This document shows, piece by piece, positions 8,539 through 15,752 of a stretch of 64,000 bases of DNA. Made by a program: the position numbers and the translations under genes. Origin of the DNA: Bacillus sp. Cs-700 (lineage in GTDB: Bacteria > Bacillota > Bacilli > Bacillales > Guptibacillaceae); assembly GCF_011082085.1 (NCBI RefSeq), contig NZ_CP041063.1, positions 2,108,001-2,172,000 on the forward strand, given 5' to 3'. How positions within the stretch are numbered: position 1 is the first letter of the stretch; every line of letters starts with the position of its first letter. The notes below the pieces were generated by a model that was given only the letters and a program-made list of their open reading frames with translations, made no database searches and had not been told where the DNA came from.

Positions 8539-9320
8539 TAAGAAATCAACTCCCAGAAAGAATTATTCTTTTGAAAATGCAGGTTGTAGACTGGAACGGA
8601 CGACACGAGATGTTGTAATTTCTGAAGGATTCTTCTTGTTTCTTCCTCACTATGTTCCCAATAAAAAACTTTATCGATCAGGTGAAGGAATGCATCGGAT
8701 TTGGATATTCGATCTCTCCGATTTTGAAGAGATTGATGTAATAGTTGGATACTTCCTAATCGAGCTGAAGGTAGATTACACGAGTCTAATTCACTGTTAA
8801 ACGGTGAATTATATACGGTCACTTTCTGATCTGTGATCTTGATAATAGAAGCTTCATCAGAAAGGAGTTCTCTTGGATGAGATAATTTAGCAGCCGTTGA
8901 TTTTCCAGCTCCTGACTGGCCGGAGAAAATGTGGGCTGTCCCCTTTTCGATGACACAGGAGGAATGAACGAGTAGTCCCCAGTTATGATAGTTAATGAAA
9001 GAGCTGTAGAGATTCATAAGAGCATGCTTTAGGGCTAGTTCATCGTGCACAAATAGGGTAGCTTCTTTGTATCCTGAATCGACCTCGATTAAGTAGTCTG
9101 AGCGTTGGTATATTATTTTAGTAGGTTCTTTGGTGACTTGGACGTTGTAGTCGGTGAAGGGAACGCCGTAACTATCGATTAGTTGAATGATCATGTCAGG
9201 TTGGTTATTGCTATCGTTATGAGTATTGTTTATTGATAAAATCTTCATCGGTTTTGCTAAGTGATTCTTAATTTCAAAGACATGTTCACCGATTTTAATT
9301 AATGAATTCTGCATAAGCAA
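8538..9320 (-). CDS. HPr kinase-like protein, cluster 1
   Basis: 260 aa resembling the C-terminal kinase domain of HPr kinase. The P-loop SGQSGAGKST is near residue 131, followed by LLSDEASII, which holds the acidic metal-binding residues. In paeninodin-type lasso clusters a kinase of this type phosphorylates the C-terminal Ser of the precursor. Here the candidate substrate ends in Lys, so any target would be an internal Ser/Thr, or the protein may have another role. It is the first enzyme gene after the precursor, separated from it by a hairpin. Confidence 0.85.
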   Translation of the reverse strand: MLMQNSLIKIGEHVFEIKNHLAKPMKILSINNTHNDSNNQPDMIIQLIDSYGVPFTDYNVQVTKEPTKIIYQRSDYLIEVDSGYKEATLFVHDELALKHALMNLYSSFINYHNWGLLVHSSCVIEKGTAHIFSGQSGAGKSTAAKLSHPRELLSDEASIIKITDQKVTVYNSPFNSELDSCNLPSARLGSIQLLHQSLQNRRDRISKSDAFLHLIDKVFYWEHSEEETRRILQKLQHLVSSVPVYNLHFQKNNSFWELIS

Positions 9321-9351
9321 TCTCCTTCAATCAGTTACAATACTTTAGGGT

Positions 9352-9379
9352 GAGGTTAATAGCCAATGCTATTAACCTC
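9352..9379 (-). other. Intercistronic hairpin after the cluster 1 precursor gene
   Basis: A perfect 11-bp stem (GAGGTTAATAG / CTATTAACCTC) with a six-base loop lies between the precursor stop at 9387 and the kinase start at 9320. No T-run follows on the minus strand, so it is unlikely to be a full terminator. It could stabilise the precursor mRNA or thin out downstream transcription, raising precursor relative to enzymes. The lasso operon has a matching hairpin at 15572-15595. Confidence 0.75.
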
Positions 9380-9386
9380 TGTAGGT

Positions 9387-9578
9387 TTATTTGTGTTTGT
9401 GTGGCTTCTTTGGATTGTATGGATCGTGTGGATAATTTCCTCCATTACTGTTCCCATTATCTCCAGATACAGGACCATGTCCCCTATTCCAGCTTTGAGA
9501 CGTTTCAAATCTAATAGGCTGGTGCGTCATAACTTTTGGGCTTTCATACTTTGTAAACTGTTTTTGTTCTTCCTTCAT
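9387..9578 (-). CDS. Candidate RiPP precursor peptide, 63 aa (cluster 1)
   Basis: 63 aa from the ATG at 9578, which has AAGGGGA seven bases upstream. The N-terminal half (MKEEQKQFTKYESPKV) contains YxxPxV, close to the YxxPxL leader motif bound by lasso RRE proteins; PIRFETSQSWN follows. The C-terminal half is rich in Gly, Asn, Pro and His (GDNGNSNGGNYP, then HDPYNPKKPHKHK) and has no Cys. I do not recognise a characterised family. Precursor status is inferred from being the first, small gene ahead of a kinase, PqqD-like protein, peptidase and exporter, and from the hairpin after it. The longer frame from 9626 lacks a ribosome-binding site. Confidence 0.72.
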   Translation of the reverse strand: MKEEQKQFTKYESPKVMTHQPIRFETSQSWNRGHGPVSGDNGNSNGGNYPHDPYNPKKPHKHK

Positions 9579-9593
9579 ACCTTCATCCCCTTT

Positions 9594-9613
9594 TTGTTCA
9601 ATATAAAGAACAA
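9594..9613. promoter_or_regulatory. Second SinR-type half site in the cluster 1 leader
   Basis: TTGTTC and GAACAA are separated by eight bases; the minus strand contains an exact GTTCTTT, the SinR half site known from B. subtilis. It sits about 16 bases upstream of the precursor ATG. Confidence 0.4.
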
Positions 9614-9692
9614 CAAAATGCAACAATCCATTTCTTTAAGACAATCAAATGATGGAATATTATAGTAATATATCCCCCCTATGATTAATCTG

Positions 9693-9726
9693 ATTATACA
9701 ACACCTTCTGTTCTTTTTAAAGAACA
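9693..9726 (-). promoter_or_regulatory. Cluster 1 promoter with SinR-type operator
   Basis: The perfect inverted repeat TGTTCTTT-TT-AAAGAACA lies at 9709-9726. A TATAAT -10 box on the minus strand is at 9698-9693, ten bases downstream of the repeat, and the -35 region (TTTAAA, weak) falls inside the repeat. The half sites match the SinR consensus GTTCTYT known from B. subtilis. Occupancy would block polymerase, so the RiPP-like operon is predicted to be repressed by a SinR-family protein. The rest of the 9579-9765 gap is AT-rich without a gene. Confidence 0.7.
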
Positions 9727-9765
9727 TAATTCAAAATAAACACACTTTTATTGAAAATAAAGTTA

Positions 9766-9800
9766 AAAAGCCCAACCTCTTAAACAAGATCAGGCAGGCT
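9766..9800 (-). terminator. Terminator after the lasso/phosphoesterase operon
   Basis: On the minus strand an imperfect stem (AGCC...CCT..TCTT paired with AAGA..GG..GGGCT) runs into TTTTTAAC, eight bases after the phosphoesterase stop. It separates the lasso operon from cluster 1. Confidence 0.7.
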
Positions 9801-9807
9801 CATTTAC

Positions 9808-10800
9808 CTATTTCCCACTAGTTAAAGTAAGGACATTAATTTCAGGGGTATTAAATAATCGAAAGTTAATAAACGAAATGGCATCGCTACTTCCTAGTCC
9901 AGCGCTAACATACTGTTTTGTATCTTCATACACCCAAAGCCCTTTCACTCGATCCCCAGGTGGTAAGAGCCCTCCATTTTCATACCACGGCTCAGGTACA
10001 AAAAATGCACCAATAAAAGGAATGCGAACTTGCCCACCATGATAATGTCCAGCAATGATGAGGTCATAATTTCTAAATTTATAGCTCTTCTGGTTCTTAA
10101 TATAATCTATTTTAGCATCAATGACCGGATAATGGTTAAGAGCAACCAACACGTCTGAATCACTATGTGACTCAACTTTACTGACTTCATCAGCTAGCTT
10201 CTTTTCATACTCACGATACTCTGGTAGGATTGCGTACTTAGGCCGGACTCTTCCATTGTAGTCCTGTGTCTGCGATTCAGGTCTCATGAGTGACAACTCA
10301 AAATCCACAAAAGAAAGTTTGGATTCACCCCGTTGAATGAATGCCACAGACTCGAGAAGGGTCAGGCCTCTCTTCTCCATACCAGAAACGAACTTGTTTT
10401 TTACAAGAACCCCTTCTGAATTCAACTCATAAATTTCTGGATCCGTATTACCAGGAGTAAAAAGTGAATTTTCTTTGTTATTAATCCCATCGAGTAACGT
10501 ATAAAAAGACTCATAATTCTTACTCTCTAATCCATTCAATAAATCCCCTGTAAAAACAATCGCATCATAATCGACTGCGTTAATAGCATCTAGAAGCTTC
10601 TCTTGATTGGTCCCAAACTCTTTTTCATGAAGATCAGAAATCTGAAGAATTTTAAAACCTTCAAACTCTTCGGGAAGATTTTCGATTACAATGTCTTCTT
10701 CCACTATTTTAACTCGGTTATTATCCCATACGGTGTAACCGATAATGAAAAAAGCTAGAATAAGCAACGCAACAACAAATTTCCATCCCCGCTTTTTCAA
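9808..10800 (-). CDS. Membrane-anchored calcineurin-like metallophosphoesterase
   Basis: 330 aa (YkuE-like). An N-terminal membrane anchor (FVVALLILAFFIIGY) places the catalytic domain outside the cytoplasm. Metal-binding motifs occur in order: ISDLH, TGDLLNG, GNTDPE, LNHYP and GHYHGGQ. The usual GNHE is GNTD here, so the residue that normally assists phosphate hydrolysis is changed. It is the last gene of the lasso operon, 30 bases after the exporter, and is followed by a terminator, so it is probably co-transcribed. A part in lasso maturation is not established; a housekeeping envelope role is possible. The start is TTG with a weak GGTGG upstream. Confidence 0.85.
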   Translation of the reverse strand: MKKRGWKFVVALLILAFFIIGYTVWDNNRVKIVEEDIVIENLPEEFEGFKILQISDLHEKEFGTNQEKLLDAINAVDYDAIVFTGDLLNGLESKNYESFYTLLDGINNKENSLFTPGNTDPEIYELNSEGVLVKNKFVSGMEKRGLTLLESVAFIQRGESKLSFVDFELSLMRPESQTQDYNGRVRPKYAILPEYREYEKKLADEVSKVESHSDSDVLVALNHYPVIDAKIDYIKNQKSYKFRNYDLIIAGHYHGGQVRIPFIGAFFVPEPWYENGGLLPPGDRVKGLWVYEDTKQYVSAGLGSSDAISFINFRLFNTPEINVLTLTSGK

Positions 10801-10830
10801 AGTTGACCGCCACCAATCAGCATTCCATTA

Positions 10831-12618
10831 TTAGGTTGCCTTCACCTGATTTTGAAGGAGTTGGCTAAACACATTTCGTTTCTCATTTGCAAGTTGGTTA
10901 AATCCGCCTCTTTGGATGACTGCACCTTCATCAAGCACAACCACTTGATCAGCATTTCGAATCGTTGATAATCGATGTGCAATTACAATGATGGTCATTT
11001 TACCTTTGAGACGTTCAAGGGCTACTTGTATTTTAGATTCGTTCTCTGTGTCAAGAGCACTAGTGGCCTCGTCCAATACAAGGATTTTAGGCTTTCTAAG
11101 AATAGCACGTGCCAAGACAAGTCGCTGCCGTTCACCACCAGACAGCTTAATCCCCCTATCTCCTATTAAAGTATCAAGGCCATCTGGTAGCCTCTTCACA
11201 AATTCGGCTGCAGAAGAAAATTCTAGTGCCTCCCACAAGTCATCATCATTGCATTCAGGTGCAACCAATACAAGATTCTCCCGTATGGAGGTATTGAAAA
11301 GAAATGGATCCTGAGCAACATAACTAATGGAACGCCTGAGTGAGAGGAGATGTTCGCTTTTCAAAGGAATACCGTCAATAAGAACCTCACCTTTTTCTGG
11401 CTGGTTCAATCCCATCAACAAATCAATTAACGTGCTTTTTCCTGCTCCAGATCTCCCAACAAACGCGGTCATCTGATTCGAAGGAATCAAAAGGTTCACA
11501 TTTGAGAGAGCATATGAACCCTTCTGACTGTATCGGAAATATACATTTCGACATTCGATCTGATCGTTAAATTCTATTGACTTCATATTACTTTCTCTCA
11601 TATCAAATTCCCTTGCTTGATCACACTCATGCTGGAGAGCCTTAACAGCTTTGAATGAAGGAAGCGTGGTTGCAATTTGTTCCATAGAAGCTTGAATACC
11701 TGCAACCCGTGGCCAAAGTCTTGAGAAAATGACAATGATTAGTGTGAGTTGACCAACCTGAGCATTAAACAGGTTAATAGCCATATAAATAAAGACCGCA
11801 ATTAAAATAGCAGAAGCAGCTTTATAATATAATTGCGACATTGTTTTCAATTTCATATATTCAATTTGTTCATTCTGCATTTTCTCGGTTATACCGCTAA
11901 ACCAGCTCATTCTTGACTGTTCTAAGGTGTTACTTTTTACATCTTTAATGCCATTGATTTGGTCGGTGATGCCTGCCATGTAAATTCTAGCATGTTCGTA
12001 GTTGCGATTTCCAAGTGCAAGAGAACGTTTAAGAAATCTTCGGTTGAACAAGATGAGAACAAATCCACAAAGAATAACAAAACTAGTTATTGTCGGTGCT
12101 AAAAGGAAAGCAAGGACAATTTGGATAGAAGTAATTATGAGTGAGGATAAAAATTGGAGTAGTGAGTTTGTTCCAACACATGCTCTAGCCACTTCAGATA
12201 ATAAAATATTAATAAGATCAGATTTTCTTTTCGTAACAAAAAATCCCCAATTAGATTGAAGCACTCTTCTATATGTTTCTAACCTAATATGCTTCAGAAA
12301 ACCTTGATTAATAATTGTGTTTTGAAGAGTAATATGGCGTTGAACAATATGCTGACTAATAACAAGCACAATAAAGAATCCAAGTATTAGAGGTAACCCC
12401 AAGTTATTTGGAAGTACTTCAAGAAAACGAAAAAATGTTGAAAATGGTATGTCATCAACATCAATCTTAACAATCCCAGTCATACCGATTAATGGTATTA
12501 ACAAGAGAACCCCTACACCCTCAAGCAATCCAATTAACATCATAGCAATTAAATTAAAATAAAGTATTTTTCCTGAGAATAAATGAATTTGCTTTAAAAA
12601 ATAAATGATATTACTCAT
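10831..12618 (-). CDS. ABC transporter, fused permease/ATPase (lasso peptide exporter)
   Basis: 595 aa half-transporter: a membrane domain with about six helices, then an ATPase with Walker A GRSGAGKST near residue 384, signature LSGGERQR near 490 and Walker [13 protein letters not shown]. The ATG at 12618 overlaps the TGA of the nucleotidyltransferase gene (ATGA) and has AAAGGGGG eight bases upstream, so it replaces the longer frame opening at 12669. In lasso clusters this type of protein exports the mature peptide and gives immunity. Confidence 0.92.
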   Translation of the reverse strand: MSNIIYFLKQIHLFSGKILYFNLIAMMLIGLLEGVGVLLLIPLIGMTGIVKIDVDDIPFSTFFRFLEVLPNNLGLPLILGFFIVLVISQHIVQRHITLQNTIINQGFLKHIRLETYRRVLQSNWGFFVTKRKSDLINILLSEVARACVGTNSLLQFLSSLIITSIQIVLAFLLAPTITSFVILCGFVLILFNRRFLKRSLALGNRNYEHARIYMAGITDQINGIKDVKSNTLEQSRMSWFSGITEKMQNEQIEYMKLKTMSQLYYKAASAILIAVFIYMAINLFNAQVGQLTLIIVIFSRLWPRVAGIQASMEQIATTLPSFKAVKALQHECDQAREFDMRESNMKSIEFNDQIECRNVYFRYSQKGSYALSNVNLLIPSNQMTAFVGRSGAGKSTLIDLLMGLNQPEKGEVLIDGIPLKSEHLLSLRRSISYVAQDPFLFNTSIRENLVLVAPECNDDDLWEALEFSSAAEFVKRLPDGLDTLIGDRGIKLSGGERQRLVLARAILRKPKILVLDEATSALDTENESKIQVALERLKGKMTIIVIAHRLSTIRNADQVVVLDEGAVIQRGGFNQLANEKRNVFSQLLQNQVKAT

Positions 12619-13811
12619 ATTGCTGTCCCCCTTTGGGGTAATGATGACCTTACCTTTCTCCATCCCCATAAAAATGGCCGTAATGGGTAATAAAGAAAAT
12701 ATAAGAACTTTGGTAGTGGAAGTGTTGTTGTATCTTCGGGATATGGATGTAGTAAACTCAGTAAAAATAAAATCTTATGTCGCAAAGACATTAAAGAGTA
12801 CAAGTGTTTTTTATGATATTTAGCTATATATTCAGGAACAGGATCAGTGTGTAGATTCACCATGTTTTCATAATAAAATACCGCTTGGTTTGCAACTCTC
12901 TCTGAATGTGTTTTAAAATAATCAAACTCCTTGGGAATTTTTGCACCCAGAAGCTCTGAAGCCAAAAGAATACTTTGTTCACCTATTGTAACGTAATGAT
13001 ATTTTTTAAATAATTGATTTACTTTAACCCAATTAACTGGGCACTCTAAAAGCTTTTTAATATCAATTAACCACCTTAACCTTGACCAACCATGCCGCGC
13101 ACCATGAGAAGCAAGAAATAAAAACATATCTTCTTTTCCTAACAAATAGACAGGCGTAGCAGTTAAAGGACTTTTTCTTCTCCTTTCCCATAATTCTTCA
13201 AAACATGGTTCTTTGCCAGGGCCCGGATTCATTCTCCAATGAACTTCTACTTTTGTTTTTTTCTTTGAATGAAAAAAAGTCACATGGTGATGTCGCCATT
13301 TCCATTCACTTGATACCGTTTCAATATAATCATCTTTCTCATATCCTTCACTTACCAATAATTCTTCCATCCTAGATAAATCACTAATTGAAATAAGAAG
13401 ATCCAAATCACTTGAAGTTCGACATGACACATCACCATATAAATCTTGAGCAAGAACAGGTCCTTTTAAAAATATTGAATTGATGTTCTTTTTTAAGAAC
13501 AATTTACTAAGCCTTTCTAACTCTCCACTCAAATGGAGCATCAGAAACGTATTTCTCTTATATTCATGTGATAATTGATCAATTACAAAAGAAGGAATAA
13601 GATTTTCGCTTAAACCTTTTAACTTTATATATAAAAGTGGATAAATACGGTGATGTTTAGTTTGCTTTATAAATAAAGGCCAATCTATTTCTGATAATAG
13701 ATGAGAATCAGCCTTTAACTCGTCTTCTATTTTATCTGACTTCATTATTCTAAGTATTAACTTTAATTCCTTCGGGATGTTCTCCATAAAAAGATGATTA
13801 CGTTTCCCCAT
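12615..13811 (-). CDS. Nucleotidyltransferase family protein of the lasso operon
   Basis: 398 aa of the same family as 4981-5979. The signature reads FLKGPVLAQDLYGDVSCRTSSDLDLLI near residue 110-135, with both Asp ligands present, followed by KVEVHWRMNPG and a GARHGW motif. The family is common in paeninodin-type lasso clusters; its reaction is not established. It overlaps the exporter gene by four bases and lies 26 bases from the B2 protease gene. Confidence 0.85.
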   Translation of the reverse strand: MGKRNHLFMENIPKELKLILRIMKSDKIEDELKADSHLLSEIDWPLFIKQTKHHRIYPLLYIKLKGLSENLIPSFVIDQLSHEYKRNTFLMLHLSGELERLSKLFLKKNINSIFLKGPVLAQDLYGDVSCRTSSDLDLLISISDLSRMEELLVSEGYEKDDYIETVSSEWKWRHHHVTFFHSKKKTKVEVHWRMNPGPGKEPCFEELWERRRKSPLTATPVYLLGKEDMFLFLASHGARHGWSRLRWLIDIKKLLECPVNWVKVNQLFKKYHYVTIGEQSILLASELLGAKIPKEFDYFKTHSERVANQAVFYYENMVNLHTDPVPEYIAKYHKKHLYSLMSLRHKILFLLSLLHPYPEDTTTLPLPKFLYFLYYPLRPFLWGWRKVRSSLPQRGTAI

Positions 13812-13836
13812 AGCTTGTCCCTTCTATCTTATAAAT

Positions 13837-14277
13837 TTACACCCTTTTAGCAAACTTACTTACTACCGTAAATCTTTCCATTCCTTCTGCACCAGTAACA
13901 TAATAAGAACCACTGCGTAACCAGGCATGTGCAATTAATAATCCACATTCGTCTTTTGCTGTTCCAAGATACAAAGTGCTTTCAATTCCACGCTTTTCTA
14001 GCATTCTCATAGCTGCGATCGCTTTGACCAGGCATTGGCTTTCCCAAAAAGTATATCTGCTAACAATGTCTATTACTTGTGAGATCACTCGTAAAGTTTT
14101 TCGATGTAACTCATTCGTTTTATAGTCTGTCTCATCCATTTTTACTCCTAAAGTCGGTGCTACTTTTGAAAATGAAGCACTTTTATCCAATCTAGCTTTT
14201 CCTAAATGAAAATATGCCTCTAGTATTAGACTCTTTGTTTGTCTATTAAATGAGAGATATGTTATTAGCTTTCTCAT
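13837..14277 (-). CDS. Lasso peptide leader protease B2
   Basis: About 146 aa, transglutaminase-like cysteine protease that removes the leader peptide. The catalytic Cys is in WESQCLVKAIAA and the catalytic His in AHAWLRSG; the third residue would lie in the region after YYVTGAE. The motif order and short length match stand-alone B2 proteins of split lasso systems. The frame opens with a TTG at 14298; AAAGGA lies 12 bases before the ATG at 14277 and four before an in-frame GTG, so the start is uncertain. B1 is encoded just upstream. Confidence 0.9.
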   Translation of the reverse strand: MRKLITYLSFNRQTKSLILEAYFHLGKARLDKSASFSKVAPTLGVKMDETDYKTNELHRKTLRVISQVIDIVSRYTFWESQCLVKAIAAMRMLEKRGIESTLYLGTAKDECGLLIAHAWLRSGSYYVTGAEGMERFTVVSKFAKRV

Positions 14278-14321
14278 TAAATACACTATTCCTTTCAAGT
14301 AAAATAAGAAAAGGTAAATTG

Positions 14322-14612
14322 TTAATCTACCTTAACTAAGCCCTCATCAAGTAAATTCTCCAGAAAATATTGAACATCTGCTTCACATATATCTCGTCCT
14401 ACATTGAACTCTTCCATTAATTCCGTAATTAGTGCATCAAGTCTTATTGGAACGGATATTCGACTCCAGATTTCACCACCTACTTCACCTAAATTGTAAT
14501 ATTTACCATTTTCAATACTAAGGATTACTTTTTCCCCATCCATATCGCTTGCTATATTTCCCGGCACCTGACTAACTAATTGAGTATGATTAATCAATTT
14601 GTTTTTAAGCAT
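14322..14612 (-). CDS. Lasso peptide B1 protein (PqqD-like RRE)
   Basis: 96 aa with the PqqD pattern: DMDGEKVILSIENGKYYNLGEVGGEIW, then a helical C-terminus LITELMEEF...VQYFLENLLDEGLV. In split lasso systems this stand-alone RRE binds the leader (here WxxPxL) and delivers it to the B2 protease and cyclase. It overlaps the kinase gene by eight bases. It is clearly related in type to 8272-8538. Confidence 0.92.
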   Translation of the reverse strand: MLKNKLINHTQLVSQVPGNIASDMDGEKVILSIENGKYYNLGEVGGEIWSRISVPIRLDALITELMEEFNVGRDICEADVQYFLENLLDEGLVKVD

Positions 14613-15549
14613 GTAAAGACTCCTCCATTTTGATTTGATATAAAATTTGATCTGCCAAATCGCTGGCTGTGAAACAAGTAGTTGGTCGTCTAAGTTGATA
14701 TAGAGAAATATTAGTTGCTAATTCAGATATTACTTTGAAATGCCACTCCAACTTCTCAGATCTAGAAATCAGTTGATTGCGAAAGGTATGAGCAGAAAGG
14801 GTTTGTAACTTATTTAATTTAGTAATCTTCCCTATTTCTATTCCATCTTGTGCTGATTTAACTAATTCAAAAACACCACCAAGGGGTAACGGGGTATTAC
14901 AGAATCGATTACTTATTGGAACTGAAAATTTTTCTTCCCTATCAAAGAGTGGACGATATTGTTTTGAATTCATCCCAAATTCTCGCAAACTTTCAATCCA
15001 TAACTTTTGTTGAGGATAACTTGGAACAACAGTTGGTTTGCCTTCATTAGTAATTAACACTGGTATAATATCGTCGGTAAGTAATTTATAGCCCCTCTTC
15101 ATAAATTCGGAAGCCAATGTTGATTTGCCTGCTCCTGAGTACCCGACTATTGCATATGCTTTACCTTCTATTGCAATTGCACTTCCATGAAGAGGTAATA
15201 TTTCTCTTTGAATAAGTAAAACCCCCATACAAGTTCCTAATATATATAGTTTAATCTTATCTTCTTCAGTACTTTTGAAAGGGTAAACTAATATGGTATC
15301 ACCATCTTTAACGCAAAAAACAGCAGTGTCTTTCACCTGAAATAAAGTGTGATTCTTTTTAACTTTGAATTTTCCAACTTCCCCTTCTTCTTTCCAAACA
15401 GTGGATAAATCTTCTATTCTAATATTTATATCCTCTGAAAGCTGGTTATCTCTATTAATTAAATCACCTAATTCTTGAAAATAATAATCACTTCTTATGA
15501 TAAATCCAAAAGCCTTAAACAAATAAGTTTCTCTATCCATATAGGTCAC
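14605..15549 (-). CDS. HPr kinase-like lasso peptide kinase
   Basis: 314 aa. The P-loop GYSGAGKST lies near residue 135, then YKLLTDDIIPVL gives the acidic residues. Homologues in paeninodin-type clusters phosphorylate the side chain of the C-terminal Ser of the precursor. The precursor encoded just upstream ends in Ser, matching that activity. Gene order cyclase-precursor-kinase-B1-B2 is that of the known family. Confidence 0.9.
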   Translation of the reverse strand: MTYMDRETYLFKAFGFIIRSDYYFQELGDLINRDNQLSEDINIRIEDLSTVWKEEGEVGKFKVKKNHTLFQVKDTAVFCVKDGDTILVYPFKSTEEDKIKLYILGTCMGVLLIQREILPLHGSAIAIEGKAYAIVGYSGAGKSTLASEFMKRGYKLLTDDIIPVLITNEGKPTVVPSYPQQKLWIESLREFGMNSKQYRPLFDREEKFSVPISNRFCNTPLPLGGVFELVKSAQDGIEIGKITKLNKLQTLSAHTFRNQLISRSEKLEWHFKVISELATNISLYQLRRPTTCFTASDLADQILYQIKMEESLHA

Positions 15550-15571
15550 TCCAAATTTTTTTTACAAGAAA

Positions 15572-15595
15572 GCCCTTATATTAAGTTATAAGGGC
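15572..15595 (-). other. Intercistronic hairpin after the lasso precursor gene
   Basis: A perfect nine-bp stem (GCCCTTATA / TATAAGGGC) with a six-base loop sits between the precursor stop and the kinase start. No T-run follows. It is equivalent in position to the hairpin at 9352-9379 and may raise precursor mRNA over that of the downstream enzymes. Confidence 0.75.
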
Positions 15596-15612
15596 CGAGG
15601 CTAAATAAGTAT

Positions 15613-15738
15613 TTAACTATAATGGATTGATTCATCAACATCAGGCTGTACAGCATCTGGAGTTTTGAGACCAGGTCCGGCCATTGTCATTTCAACCTTA
15701 AGTACTTCTAGCTCAGGTTTCACCCATACTTTTTTCAT
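15613..15738 (-). CDS. Lasso peptide precursor, paeninodin family (41 aa)
   Basis: 41 aa. ATG at 15738 follows AAAGGAGGTGGAATA, an excellent ribosome-binding site, 14 bases after the cyclase stop. The leader (19 aa, MKKVWVKPELEVLKVEMTM) has the WxxPxL recognition motif and Thr at position -2. The core is 22 aa, begins AGPGLKTPDA and ends DESIHYS. Ala1 would form the macrolactam with Asp9, giving the nine-residue ring seen in paeninodin, and the terminal Ser22 is the predicted phosphorylation site. The core resembles paeninodin in its ring and tail yet differs at several positions. Confidence 0.95.
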   Translation of the reverse strand: MKKVWVKPELEVLKVEMTMAGPGLKTPDAVQPDVDESIHYS

Positions 15739-15752
15739 TATTCCACCTCCTT

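Noticed and set aside
9352-9379. Intrinsic terminator of the precursor gene
   Set aside because: No run of T follows the stem on the minus strand, and the kinase gene begins soon after.
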